Below, piece after piece: positions 27,501 to 40,646 of a stretch of DNA of 64,000 bases. The translations under genes and the position numbers were made by a program. Every line of letters begins with the position of its first letter. Positions within the stretch are counted from its first letter, which is position 1. This DNA is from Onchocerca volvulus (Eukaryota; Nematoda; Chromadorea; Rhabditida; Onchocercidae). The stretch lies in contig HG738137.1 in NCBI GenBank assembly GCA_000499405.2, positions 11,324,621 to 11,388,620 of the forward strand, given 5' to 3'. The notes below the pieces were generated by a model. It was not told where the DNA came from. It did no database searches and worked only from the letters and a program-made list of their open reading frames with translations.

Positions 27501-30500
27501 AAATTCAAACTTCTTTTCGTGTTTCTTTACAAACAATTTTCAAACTAGTCAATTTTCAACTAATGAAAATTTGTCAAATTCTTTTAATTTTAAAAAAATT
27601 TATAATTTTTTGCAAATTCTTAAGATTTAAAAAAAAAATCTCTTTTTTTTTAAAATTTTCTTTTTTTATTAAGACTTCTATTAATTCTAAAGTTTTGCAA
27701 AAATGGAAGGGACTACCCATATGATTAGGACAATTTAAAATTTGGTAATAAAAAAAAAATTTCTCTACTAATGGAAAGATTAATAGAAATTTTACAATGA
27801 AAAATTCATCCAATCATGAATTCGATTTCTGAAATGGAATTTTTCATTTTTTTAAAATATATTTTTACAAGGATTTTGAGATACTTATTATGTTCAATTT
27901 TCATTTATAAAATATTTTAATTTCATCAATTATTTGAAAAAATATCGAGAATTATTTGTATTAATTGAATTCTTATCCCCAAAAAGGAAAGAAATTATGC
28001 AAACTTAAAATGCAAATTTTGAGTTGTGAGCTTAATGCATGCCAAATTTTGCATTTTGTTGATGAAAATTAACTTCGTAAACTACAATTCATTTAAGATT
28101 TTTGTTGATGAATTGCCAAAAAATAAATATTTACGAACAGATTATATGATTTATTCATTATTTGAATTTTAAAAAAAAAAAAATTTTAATTAAAATTTTA
28201 CAATCAAATTTGTTATGCGCGTAATATATTTGTGTATGTGTATGTTGAAACGAATGAATTAGCCATAAAATTTATTGTTTTTTAATGTTATCATTAAATA
28301 GGCATTGTTTATTTGACCTTAGCAATTTATTTTTGAAGGTCAATGGGAGAGGTCAAATGTCGCTGCATTTAATTGTCATTACTACTATTATTATTATTTC
28401 TATTATTATTACTATTATTATTAATTATTATTATTATTGTTATTATTATTATTTATTCATGGGATTATAAATATGAGAGTTTGTTTAACTAGAAAGAGTG
28501 TCATTTAAATGTGAAAAAAATGAAATTAAATGTGATGAGGAGAATGAATCTCTGGCACAATATTGAATTTCAAGTATGACAACAATAAATTCATAACACG
28601 AAACTTCTTAAAATATTATTTTTAAATTTATGTCAATTTCGATTTAGTAAATAAGTTTGTTTACATTGTACGCATGAATTTCAAGAACTTTTCAAATGAA
28701 ATTATCAAGTTTTATTACAAAGGAACTTCTTTAAAAATATTATTTTTGAATATATGTCAATTTCGATTTAATAAATAGCTTGTTTAAATTGTGTAGAAGA
28801 ATTTCAAGAATTCTTAAGTGAAATTTCAAATCTTCTCAAATCAAAATCAGAAATACTTGAAAGAGATAATTTGTTAAACTACAATTAGTCATAATATTTA
28901 GTGCAAAAATCGAATATTACTTCGAAGAACTGTATTGGCAATCATGTTTTTTAATTTAAATCAGAAATATTTGAAATAGAAAAATTAAAAAATCATATTG
29001 ACTTAAGCCGAAGTAAATTTACTAAATTAAGATAAAAGTAAATTAACCAAAATTGTCGTAGCAGGAAGTATCGTAGATTTTGAATAGTTAGAGCAATTAA
29101 TCACATTCAAATTAATTTTTACGATTAAACAATGTCAAATTTAAGTAAATAATTGTGAATAAATATGTTATAAATTTCTTCGTGAACGTAGAAAAAGTAG
29201 GAATCAATTAGCATTTTTAATTAATAATTATTATCACTTTCTTTTATCAAATTAGTCGTTCTTTTTTTTTTTTTTTTTTTTTTTCCCTTTTTTTCAATTT
29301 TTTTTTTTTTTTTTTTTTTTTGTGTATTTAAATTCTCGGTTAATGGAATGAACTGAAGAAAAAAAATGTAAAAATTGTTAAAAAGCGTGAAATTGGCTCA
29401 ATTGTGACAAAATCATCGAGGTCACCTGAAGGTCACATCGATGGCGAAATGATAAGATATTCATGCTGTATGCAGATATTGCAGCAATGATAAGAAAATC
29501 TGTTTAAAACATTTATTTGAGGGAAATGAAAAAAAAGAAATGTAAAAGTTAAAAGATAATTATCTCTGTAATAATCAATTAATAATTAAAAATTATTTAT
29601 TAATACTAAAACGCGAGTTTTTTGATGGCATATTTTGAATAAATTTTTATCAGAAATTCATGAGACGTTTTAAACTGTTCTTTTTATCCATTCTAAATTT
29701 CAAATTTTAAAATGAAAATTTACTCACTTAATAATTAGTAAATAAACATTAATCTGAATGAGAATTAAGATCTAGTGTTTCTTGCATTCTAGGTTTTTGA
29801 TTTCTGCAAAATTCCTGAATAATCATTAATTTATCATACTAATAAAATTAACAAAATTTAATAGATTTTTTTTAATTCATAATTTTTACAGGGATAAAGC
29901 TTATAATTTATCGATGACCAATCTACAAGTGTTAAATGTAAGTTAACTTTTGAAATTTGGATAAATTAATTTAAAATTAAATTCAAAATTAAATTTGTGA
30001 AATTCAATTTTATATTCGGCTTGAGAAATTTTTTTTAATATCGAAAAATTATTTTGGAAAAAGAAATCAAACGGCCATCTTGAGATGAGTAAAAGAAAAA
30101 ATTATTTCTGTTTTTCTGATCCTGACAATCATGATCTTTTGATCAATAGATTTTACTTATTATCAGATTTGATCATGACGAGAAAAAAAAGACATTAAAT
30201 TTAGAATGAGAGATATGGATTTGATAAAATGTGCAACTCAATTTAATGTTTACAAAAATCAATCAATATTTTGTATGTTTTAATAATATGGCTAAAAGAT
30301 TTTCTTTTTCCAATGATTTTTCAATATCTCACATTTATCTGTTGCAAATTACAGGTGTTAGAATGGATGCCACCAGGACAAACGATTGAAGATTGCTTGA
30401 TGAAGGGCAAAAGCCGGGTAATAATTACTTGACTTAGATAACTTATCACAATCAATCAATATTTCCTATCTTTTAACACTGTCCAAAAAAAGCATTCACC

Positions 30501-33500
30501 AATCAATATTTTCTATCTTTTAACACTGTCCAAAAAAAGCACTCATCAATCCATATTTCCTGTCTTTTAACATTGCCCCGAAAAAAAGCACTCATCAATC
30601 AATATTTCCTATCTTTTAACATTGCCCCGAAAAAAAGCACTCATCAATCAATATTTCCTATCTTTTAACATTACCCCGAAAAAAAGCACTCATCAATCAA
30701 TATTTCCTATCTTTTAACATTACCCAAAAAACACTCATCAATCAATATTTCCTATCTTTTAATAGTGCCCAAAAAAAGCACTAATCAATCAATATTTCCT
30801 ATCTTTTAACACTGTCCAAAAAAAGCATTCATCAATCAATATTTTCTATCTTTTAATACTGCCCAAAAAAAAGCACTAATCAATCAATATTTCCTATCTT
30901 TTAACATTGCCCAAAAAGAAGCATTCATGTCACAATTATATTTTATGCTTATTTACAGGTAGAATGTCATAACTATATCCGAGTAATGGTACGACAATCT
31001 AATGGACGTAATCTTATTTGTGGTACACATGCATATTCGCCCAAATGTCGTGAATATGTTTATTCGGATGGTGATCGAATGCTGCAACAAAGACGCCAAT
31101 TTGATGGACAAGTAAATTTTCAGAATTTTTCTCAATCCACTAATTTATTTCCTTTCAAATTTCACAATTAATTTATCGATTAGTCTTTGAAATTTATTTC
31201 CATAATTCATCTTTTCATTTTTTTTTCTTTTTTTTTTGAAAATTTTAACATGAATTTTTCAAAGTTTTTTTGTTGATTTTGTAATTCTAATTAATTTTTT
31301 TTTTTTTTTCATTTGACAAAAATTCAATCCTTTCCTGACAATTAATCTATTTTTAATTAATTATTTCTTTTTAGGGGATTGCACCGTACGATCCAAAGCA
31401 TAATTCGACCGCTGTTTATATCGCCGATGCAAATGAAATTTATACAGGAACAGTGTCAGATTTTGCTGGCAATGATCCATTGATTTATCGGAAAAGATTA
31501 TCGGATGATGAAGGACTGAGAACACAACGAGATGACTTGAAAGTACTCGATTGTAAGTGACAATAAACTTTTATGTGTCAACTGTGTCAACTGCTAACTT
31601 AAATTTCATTCAGTAGGAATCACTGAATTCTCATTCATGTAAATTTTCGATAAGATTCGGTAATTTTTGACCTCTTAATGATTTCTAACCTCTTAGTCAT
31701 CAATGACAAGATGTTTGGTAAATATTTTAACAACAAATCTCGAAACTTGTCAACTTCGCTCAACTTCAATATTTCAATATTCAAAACAATTTTGACAATT
31801 ATTTCAACTGTAAGATGCTCTTGAAGTTTCTGTATGCGATATTGTTGAGATATTTTATGTGGAATAAGGCTCAAATATGACTAAGACTACTTATCGATGA
31901 CCCCATCATTATTTTCTCAAGTACTTCTTTTCTTCCTCTTCAAGAATTTTGACTAAAAATTCCAATTCTAGATCTTTAAGGGAACATGTAATTTCAAATT
32001 AAAATATCAAAAATTGGTTTATTTTTAAATTTCAAACTAAGATTTTAAATTTCGTATGCTAAAATTTCAAAAATGCGATACAATAGTTGTTTTAATTTAA
32101 AATTTGATCTGATCTATTAGAGTTTTCGATAAAAGCAATTATTATGTTCAAAGTATTTTTATATATGTAAGCTTTCCAAAAAAGGCTCAATGTAATTTCA
32201 AGTTTAAATTGTCAACGCCTTGTGACATTTTATGATTTTGTTTACTTTCAAACATTTTAAACCTATCTGGAAAATTTCACTTGTTTTTACTAGATTTCTA
32301 ACTTAAATTTTTTGGTTCTTATCCAGAATAATATTGATTAATTTTCATTGAGAAATTTCTTGTGAAATTAGTTCAAATATCGAAATGAGACAAAAATTAT
32401 TTTAAATTCCGCTTAAATTTGCATTTATGCGGTCGGGAATTTTTTTGCCCATTTTCCCATGAGCTAATTCATTTTGGTGGAATTGAATTTTATTGCAGCA
32501 AAAGTGAATTTTATTGAAACAAAATTTTTCTGGAATTGAATATTTTTCAACCACCTGCCACAAAGATATTTTTCTTCATTTTTATACATTAATTTTTATT
32601 AAAAGAAAAAATGCATAGAAAATCGATTAATTAAAATTTTATGAAAAAAAAAAAATGAAAGAAAGCAGAAGAAATAGGAAATTTGAATTTCAGTAAAATT
32701 GGCCAAGAATTTTGATCCTAAACTTTGCAACTATTACATGAAAGATTATAATCCTAGACTTTTCTTCTACTCACACAAAATATTTTTGAGAAAGAATTAT
32801 CTATCTATCCATCAATTAGCTTAATGAGCCTAGCAATTAGACGAATGATTATTAATTTTCAATTTAAAAAAAAAAAAAAAAAAAAAACGAAATTATAAAA
32901 TTTCGATTAGATGACTAATATCTATTCTTTACTATTGAAGCAAATGATTCCATTAGCTTATTTAGTAGAGGAATTTCTGTTTATGATAAGAAGTGATATA
33001 TTTTTTGTATTGGTGATAATTTTGCTGATTCCTTATTATCAAAAAAAGATATGATCTTTTTTATCTGATCGCTTTTTTATCTTTTTATCATTTTTCATCT
33101 CATCTAATCCAAACTATCTCATTATATGAAATACATTTTGAAAGCTTTCCGTTTAATGAATGTTACGAAGTGTTTGATACAGTAATCATTACAAAAATAC
33201 ATAACGGTATTTATCATCAATGTTACGGTATCCGCCATTAGATCAATCTGTTTCAAAATTCATCACATTATTTTGTTTCGAAATTCAAAAAATCTATTTC
33301 AAAATTTGTCACTTAGAATTAAAACATTAATTTATTAACATAAATTACGATTCCGATCCAGAAATGATCAATAAGTAAAAGATAATTAATTATTTTTGTT
33401 AAGATCAAATCGATGGCCCTATCTGTTTGATTAAAATATAAAATGATTAAAAGACATTGCACGATATATAAATAGAAGATAATTAATTATATTTATTAGG

Positions 33501-36500
33501 ATAGAAAATAATTAATTATATTCGTACTTTTATCAGATAATATCCTAAAATGCGTTCCAAAGAATCGGAAAATTTTTTTTCTTCATTTTCCATATTCTTC
33601 TATCAATGGTTCAAATGCAAAAAGATTATTTTTAATCAATTCAATGAAATTTTAAATTTGTAAATGATAAATTATGCTAAATTCAATGAAATGAAATAAT
33701 TTGCGATATCAATATTGATATCTTCGATTGAACATATTATCATTCCATTTCTTTTGGTTATTTTTTTTATTCGTCAATTAGTTTATTGTTTATTTGTTTA
33801 CTTATTATTGCAGCACCAAATTTTGTCGCATCATTTGTTTACGGTGAACATGTTTATTTTTGGTATCGTGAATGGGCTGCTGAAGTTAGTGATAACGATC
33901 GACAGGTATTATCAAAATCATTTTGTTTCTAATAAAAAGGATATTATATTAAAAATTTTGTCATTTCTTGGTAAAATTTTTATAACATTTTAAGTAAAAT
34001 AAATCAATATCTATAGCAAAAAAAAAAAAAAAAAAAGTTAGTGAAAAAATTATCATTTCACTTATTTCGTCATTTTTCAATCTTAATATTATTATTTTTT
34101 TTTTTTTAAATAAAATTTTTTTTTTCAAGTAATAATTTATTCATTATTTCTATTTAAATTTTTTACTTCAAAATTTAAATTATTTCACGGACGATAATTG
34201 TTTCTTTTATTTTTCAATCTAAATATTCAAATTTTTGATGCGAATTTTCATATTTTCAGATTTATGCTCGAGTTGCGAGAGTTTGTAAAAGTGATCGGGG
34301 TGGTGCACGTCCAGCTCATGAACGTTGGACATCATATGTAAAAGCTCGACTAAACTGTTCAATTCCGGCAAATACGCCATTTTATTTCAATGAATTACGT
34401 ACGTCGTATTTTCGTCGTTAATTTTATTTTTTCGCACGAAATTTATTTCTCGAATTTTTCATATATTTCAAAGTTCAAGAAAAATAAATTCATGCGGCAA
34501 AATATTCTTGCCTAGCATTTATTTATTTAAATGCTAGACAAAAAAAAGAAATTCTTTTTCATGATCGAAAAAAAAATTTAATTTTCATATTCAATTAAAC
34601 AAATTTGTTCTAAATTAAAATTGAAAAAGCCGAAATGTCATTTTCAAAAGGATCAACGAAGAGAAATTGCTTAAATTTTTTTGATTTCTCAAATTTCTCT
34701 ATATACGCTCTTAAAATTTTTCTTTTCTTCATTTTTCAACTAAAAATTTAGCAAATAAATATGTTCTGAGCTTGAGAAAAAGCAGGAAAAGAGTGATTGA
34801 GCTTTTAAAAATATTTTGTTTTTTTTTTTTTTGAAACTTTCCTTTTCACTTTTCATTTTTTTTTATTTTTAATCAAATAAATCCTTTCTTTTTCAAGTAT
34901 TATAAATATCGATTAATTAGTTGATTTGATTATCTGAATGTAAAATAATAAAATATCGACATAAAATAGATGTGAAAGATATAAAACAATATGAAAACGA
35001 TTTATTTGTGCGAAAAAATTTTTCTACAAGAAAGCGAAATTCAGTTTTCATTAATCAAAACTTCAAATTTATAATTATCAGAAGACATTTTAATTTGATT
35101 TCGATATTGATCAATTGCAGAAGCTGTAACCGAACCGGTAACAACAACCGATGGTTCCTCGTACGTATATGCCGTTTTTTCAACACCTGAAAGTAGTATT
35201 CAAATGTCAGCTATTTGTGCATTTCGAATGGAAACTATCAAGCGAATTTTTGATTATGGACATTTTAAAATTCAAAAAACTGCTCAAAGTCTTTGGATGC
35301 CTTATAGATCGCATGAAAGTATGCCAATTCCAAGGCCTGGATCGGTAAATTATATTATAAAATACATAAACTATGAAGCTTACACGTAATTGAAAAAAGA
35401 CTTGCTCGTATCGTTAAGTATTTCGCGGGAATTCTATGCGATTTCTGGCATGCGACGTTATATCGTCTAACGATTGATTCGTAATGTTTTATGCAAATAT
35501 TACAAGTTTCTTATTGCTTCAGTGCGTAACGGATTCCTCAAAATTATCGGAAAATATAGTTTCATTCATTGTACGCAATCCGTTAATGCATGAAGCGGTA
35601 CCTGCGGTACGTTCAAGACCAATTCTTGTTCAAGGACCCGAACGTGCACCTTTCACGCAGATTGCTGTTTCACCAAAAGTTTGTGATGTTTTTCTTTTTT
35701 TAATAGAAATTTTGTATTTCATAGTTCCGAATTTGCCATATCAATTTACAATTAAAAGTTGGGAAATTTGAAAAAGTTGGAGAATTTGGAAAATCAAAAA
35801 AGTTGATAACTTTTATTTGTTATAGAATCTTCATCTCTTTGTTTGATGCATTATTCTGGAAATATATCTCATCGGTAGACCAATTTTTGTTATCAAATGG
35901 AATAAAATATTTCAAGATAATCTCATTCTATTATCTGCTAGTGTCTAAATTTTTATAACTTTTTCAATTTCATAATTTCACGCACATGGACATAGAAAGC
36001 ATTTTTTTTTTTGTTTCATTTCAAATTTTTGCAAATCTTGGAAAAGGCGCAAATTCCAGAAAGAAAATTGCTTCGTGAAAAATATCACGCAAAAGAACAG
36101 TTTAGTTTTTAGTAAACAAAAATGACTTGCGCAAAAATGAAAATGAATAGTTTTTGTATACAAAATGGATTCGCCCAAATGAATGTTTATTTTTTGATGA
36201 AATTCAATTTCTAGTAATAGAATTATGAAATTTAATTATTCTTATATTATTCGATAGAGAAAGATGAAAAGAAATGATTTTATTCTTCTGAGTGGATCTT
36301 GGGAATGTTTATAATATGAAAAATGTTGTTTTTTTGATTAACTATTATGGACAATAATTATTCAAAGAATAATGATCTTTGATCGAGAGTTTATCAATAT
36401 CGAATTGATTAGCAATAGTTGATAAGAATATCGCTCGATAGCTCGAATATACTATCGAGCGATATTCTTATCAGCTATTGTTATCAGCCGGGATACTTGT

Positions 36501-38601
36501 TGAGAAAATGATAGGGATATTTTCTGGGAGATTAATTAATGATAAATATATGTTAGATGAGAAATGAAGGAATACAGCTCGCCGCATTACGCAAATCAAT
36601 TCTAAGCCAAAATTCCTTTTCTCCAATCGATTTGCGACTTTTTTTTTTTAGAGGGTGTTGCTTTACCATATTCCCATCATTGTAAATAAGCTAGATTATA
36701 AGATCGGAAGCATTTGTATGTGAATCCGATATTTACTATTGAAAATGAAGCTAATCGCAAATAAAGTCGCAAAGAAAGCTAATCGCAAACAAAGATGAGA
36801 ATTACATTAGATATGTTGTAACATTCGTTTTTATATATATGTTGAATGATGAATCGTATGAAAAATATTTTTCCGAAACAATATTTTGATTATTTGAATA
36901 CATTTAATGCCAAAATTATTTCGATCTTTTTCAACAATGTTCAATGATTAGTGAATTAAATTTTAATCAATCATTAACTAATTAATCATTCATGATGAAT
37001 ATCTCGTCTGAATACTTTTACCCTTCTTTTATAGGTTCATTCGGTAAAGAAAGGAGCAGTACATAATGCTTTGTACATTGGTACCTCGGATGGACGTGTC
37101 CTGAAACTTTATGATCCTCAAGATGGTCCTACCATAATCGTTCAATCGGTGAAAGTTTTCGCCAAAAATTCACCGATTATTAATTTGATGGCTACCAATG
37201 AACAGGTAATTAGCACAATTAATTATTGTTCTATGTCAGATTTGCATTTTTGAAATTTTTTTGAACGTTTTTTTTTCTTTAAATAAAATTTTTCGTTATT
37301 TGCCGGATTTTTTCCGGATTTTCTTTTTTTTTTTTTTATTATTATTATTAAACCAATTTTGAAAATAGAAGATAACAATTCTCAATCAATCATTTAACAG
37401 TTTAAATGGAACTAAGACAAACAAATTCCTGATGTTTTGTTAATTTCGAGAAATCATAAGATATATTTTGGTTTGAAAGAAAGATTTTTTGAAACTTGAA
37501 AATTCCAATTTTAAATATTTTTTGATGATAATACCGTATGAAATTGCAGTTAATTGTTGTCAGTTCGGATGAAGTTGCAGCAATACCATTGGAATATTGC
37601 TCAGAACAACGAAATTGTGCAGGTTGCGTGCATTTGCAAGATGCACATTGTGCATGGGATTTAGATAGTGCACGTTGTATTAGCCGAAGTACATGGTCAG
37701 GCGAAAATTTCGTCCAAAATATAATTCTCGGACAATCGGAACAATGTCCTGAAGGTGCTGTTGATCCGGACTATTATACGATTGATGGTAAGAAAATTTT
37801 ATTTAATTTGAAATTAAAATATTCAAAGTTTGAATTGATGAGCCTAGCCTTGGCCGCCTATTCGTGGCCTATTTTGATGAAGTTTTCTTTTTTTTTTTTT
37901 TTTTCATCAAACAATAATATCATCTTTTCGGAAGTTAACATTTATTTTCTTTCTTTTAATTTAAATTTTGTTATCAGTATTTTAAGAGAAGTCATTTTAG
38001 AGTTGCATTCAGAACGGATCACTTCACCGGATGAAAAACCAACTAATTCCGGTAATGAACGGCTTATCATAGCTGTATTGATAACGATGGCTATTGCTTC
38101 TGCTTGTGGTTTCGTTGTTGGCTATCGTTTGTCCAGATGGCGATTGATACAAGATGGACAACATCATTCATCCACTTCTTCTACCGGTTGATAAGTTTAA
38201 TTAAATTAATTTAATTCAAAATTTGGACAAAAAATTTCGTTAATTCTTAATCGATTGTTTAACTTTTCAATTTGAATTTTCAATCAAAAAGAATTAATCA
38301 ATTTTTTTTGATTAATTTTTTCATTTAAGGAAGTTATGATTCGTATGGGCGTGCTCGATTAACATGTCATGATTCCTTAGCTGGTGCTAAATTGGAGCAT
38401 GTTTATGGTACAGGACCTGGAAAGGATACGGTATCATTAATTTCTGGTATACCTCAAAATGGTACACCATTTTTAAATTCTTGTAGCAATTTTAATTCCT
38501 GTTTTATGACATCCAAACTTTCTACCGAAAAGAACTATGTAACATGTTTTAATAATAGTACATTACCGAGAGATTATAAAATTAAAAAAGTTTATTTATA
38601 G
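16131..38601 (+). CDS. smp-1: class 1 transmembrane semaphorin (SMP-1-like)
   Basis: Axon-guidance and epidermal-morphogenesis ligand of the plexin-binding semaphorin family, predicted at the cell surface. Exons: 16131-16230, 25243-25369, 29892-29937, 30355-30417, 30959-31111, 31375-31552, 33814-33905, 34260-34398, 35121-35344, 35523-35678, 37035-37205, 37550-37787, 38001-38186, 38330-38601; phases agree throughout and give 714 residues. Residues 1-19 form a signal peptide. The Sema domain (about 55-490) shows [46 protein letters not shown] and [15 protein letters not shown] domain begins at Cys500. One membrane span covers 584-604, followed by a cytoplasmic tail of about 110 residues ending KKVYL. 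No Ig or thrombospondin domain is present, which fits class 1. Exon 1 rests on frame and signal peptide only. The last donor is weak (CCG|GTTGAT), and exon 13 could alternatively start at 37989. Confidence 0.9.
18144..18324 (+). other. possible cryptic or alternative exon inside semaphorin intron 1
   Basis: This segment is GC-richer than the intron and is flanked by a possible acceptor (acataag) and a GTAAAT donor. One frame stays open for about 60 codons with varied composition, including [29 protein letters not shown] and [17 protein letters not shown]. It would need phase 1 in and gives phase 2 out. It is not recognised, and other frames across it are also open, which weakens the case. It could be an alternative exon, a nested gene piece or a conserved non-coding element. 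Confidence 0.2.
21189..21218. repeat. (CATG)n microsatellite
   Basis: About five GCAT/CATG units followed by tgtgcgcgcatc, in semaphorin intron 1. It is self-complementary and unusually GC-containing for the area. Confidence 0.85.
22994..23083. repeat. (GAT/AAT)n trinucleotide array
   Basis: GAT units grade into AATGAT units inside semaphorin intron 1. The poly-Asp/Asn and poly-Ser open frames on the two strands are repeat artefacts. Confidence 0.9.
24798..25037. repeat. pair of 50-bp direct repeats
   Basis: Positions 24798-24850 and 24987-25037 share aaataaattga and ctaacattttagaagtatt with few differences, about 190 bp apart. An ACGTG cluster and catgcatgcg lie between them. Located in semaphorin intron 1. 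Confidence 0.7.
26291..26438. repeat. 84-bp tandem duplication
   Basis: The word gaaaataactaatta at 26291 is repeated as gaaaatgactaatta at 26375. Both copies end in ctgttcaaaatagcgg. Located in semaphorin intron 2. Confidence 0.75.
27203..27327. repeat. tandem repeat with ttacaataa and acatagct words
   Basis: About three imperfect copies contain cttacaataa, acatagcta and taatagataattgctct. Located in semaphorin intron 2. Confidence 0.7.
28379..28452. repeat. (ATT)n microsatellite
   Basis: Imperfect ATT triplets with occasional C substitutions. The Ile/Tyr-rich open frame across it is an artefact. Confidence 0.9.
28602..28833. repeat. direct duplication of about 110 bp
   Basis: The block 28602-28710 is related to 28724-28833. 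Shared words include tatgtcaatttcgattta and gaatttcaagaa. Located in semaphorin intron 2. Confidence 0.7.
30447..30930. repeat. minisatellite of about ten 45-50-bp units filling semaphorin intron 4
   Basis: Units share caatcaatatttcctatctt, then ttaacattgccc, an A run and gcactcat. About ten copies differ by small substitutions and A-run length. They occupy nearly all of intron 4 (30418-30958), leaving only the two splice-site regions as unique sequence. Confidence 0.95.
31553..33813 (+). other. semaphorin intron 6 (2.3 kb)
   Basis: AT-rich non-coding sequence between exons 6 and 7, starting GTAAGT and ending TTGCAG, with an A run at about 32870-32887. No gene or ordered repeat is supported. 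Confidence 0.7.
36413..36480. repeat. near-perfect 29-bp inverted repeat with 10-nt loop
   Basis: The left arm 36413-36441 pairs with the right arm 36452-36480 with one non-Watson-Crick position, around the loop at 36442-36451. It lies in semaphorin intron 10 (35679-37034). The transcript would fold into a stem about 29 bp long, similar in size to a short pre-miRNA, though a foldback repeat element is equally possible. Confidence 0.85.
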
Positions 38602-40571
38602 TAATTAACAAAATTCCTTGAACATTCAAAATTTCATTTAAATTATTGTAAAAATTTAATTTCGTATTAATCAATGATTTTATTCATAGAAAACAATGGC
38701 ATACATATATAAATCTTATAATACGGGTTTTCATTCAAGGAATTTTTTATTTCGATAATTTTATTTCGATTTCTATTTCATGTTATTTTGTCTATCTTAT
38801 TTTATCTTTTATAAATATAATTATAAAATTTTTTGCTTAAAATCAAACTAAAACTGAAAGGAGAGAAGAAAAAAAACGATTAATTTCAAATATTAGGAAA
38901 TTAAACTTTTTTTTTTTTTTTTGTTCGATACGAAAAATTTGCATATTTTTTCCATTTTTACAATAATTTTGAAGGTATTAAATTCTTGACTAGCATAAAT
39001 TATCCATCCAGTATCTTTTTTAATTATTGATAAATAACTTTTTTTCACATTTCAAAATACTGATTGCTAAAGTTGATGTTTGATTTTTAATATTTTGTGA
39101 TGACTTTTGACTTTTAATAAGTTTAGTTACGTATGATATTCCATATGACGTAACTTTTGGGTGTATGAAAATACTGGAATCTCGAGGAAACAGAATAATT
39201 GAAAAAAAAAAAGTGACAAATTTTTAGAAAAATAGAAATCATTAAAAAAATGAAAGCTCAGCTGAAGCAAATTAAAGTTAATCGAAAATAAAATTAAGCT
39301 GATCGATGAAATTTTGACATGTAACTTATTTACTGTAACTTCTTTCTTTTTTAAATTCCAATTAATTTTATTTTAATTTTTGAATTAAATTTTCTTGATT
39401 CTTTCACCTGCACATCCTTTATACGATACAGGTAAATGATCTCGTTTTGCTCTTGTAATATTTTTCTGCCTTTTACGTTGTGCTTTTATTTTACATTTTG
39501 AATTCTGTAAATTTTGAAAGCGATATGAGAAAAAAAAAAAAAACTAAATGGAGAATTAGGAAATATGCTAAAAAAAATAAGAGAACAAAAAAAAGGAATC
39601 GAAAGATTGAAAATTTGAAATTAGTCAATTAATAAATTATGAAAATATTGAATTAATTTTAATTGAAAAACATTAATCAGCAATATAATTCAGTTTTCCA
39701 ATTCGTTTCATTGGATTAATTGCTAGAAATGTATGAAAAATATCGGGAAAATAAAAGAATTTTTACTCATAATTCAACCTTACAAGCTTGCTTTAATTAT
39801 TATTTTTCTTGTTTTACAACTGTTTGCATATCAATTTGTTTTCAATTATTTTTTGATCCGCTTTAAGCTTAATTCATTTCATATTATTAGTTGTAATTTT
39901 GAGTATCAGATTTTTATTGATTGATTCAATTTGACATCTTATAAAATGAATATGCACGAATGGAAAATCGGAAAACAAATGGCTTATTTGAATATTTGAA
40001 AATTGATTATAAAGAAATGTAATTTCATTAAAAAAATTTTTTTTAATTTTCAATGAATTTTATAAAAATTATCAATCATTATTTCAAAATTTTGTAAATG
40101 TCATCAAATTTCTTTGAAATATGTAAGATTTATCAGAAAAAATCTCAGTTATTGTTTTATGTTGATTGTGTATATATCTGTGTATATTTATATTACTGTA
40201 ATCAAAATTTTATATTTTTATGCATTTCTTTTCTTTTAAATTTTCACATTTATTGTCAAACAATTAGCCGATAATGATGATGTTGATTTTGGGTTAATAA
40301 ATTTATTATTCAAATTAAAATATCAATAAAATCACAAAGCATATTTTGATTACACACATCTGATTATCATTCTCACGTGATTCACGTGAATTTATATGAT
40401 TGCAATCATTCCTTGTCATAAATGACATAAACAACAAAATTGTGATGTAAAATATTGAAAGTAAAAAGAAATAAAGAAAAGAATAAATTTTGATGACAAT
40501 ACTTTTACTGGGATTTTAACTAAACTAAAATTTCTACTAAAAATTTTACGTTCAAATTACACTTCCAATTG

Positions 40572-40646
40572 CACGTTTTACACGTTTAGCATAGTTCACG
40601 TTTTACACGTTTAGCATAGTTCACGTTTTACACGTTTAGCGTAGTT
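40572..40646. repeat. 25-bp tandem repeat, three copies
   Basis: Three copies of cacgttttacacgtttagca plus tagtt start at 40572, 40597 and 40622. Each unit carries two CACGTTT words. They lie about 1.2 kb upstream of the serpin start. Confidence 0.9.

Larger units (their letters stand above)
25370..29891 (+). other. 4.5-kb second intron of the semaphorin
   Basis: The intron begins GTAAAT and ends TTTACAG. It holds an 84-bp tandem duplication (26291-26438), an ATAGC/ACAATAATA repeat (27203-27327), an ACGTG cluster (27081-27113), an ATT array (28379-28452), a direct duplication (28602-28833) and poly-T tracts at 29261-29321. No nested gene is supported. Confidence 0.65.

Noticed and set aside
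37788..38000. Continuous open frame through semaphorin intron 12
   Set aside because: The read-through residues are Phe/Lys-rich and separate the PSI domain from the membrane span; GTAAGA and TTTTAG sites remove them in frame.
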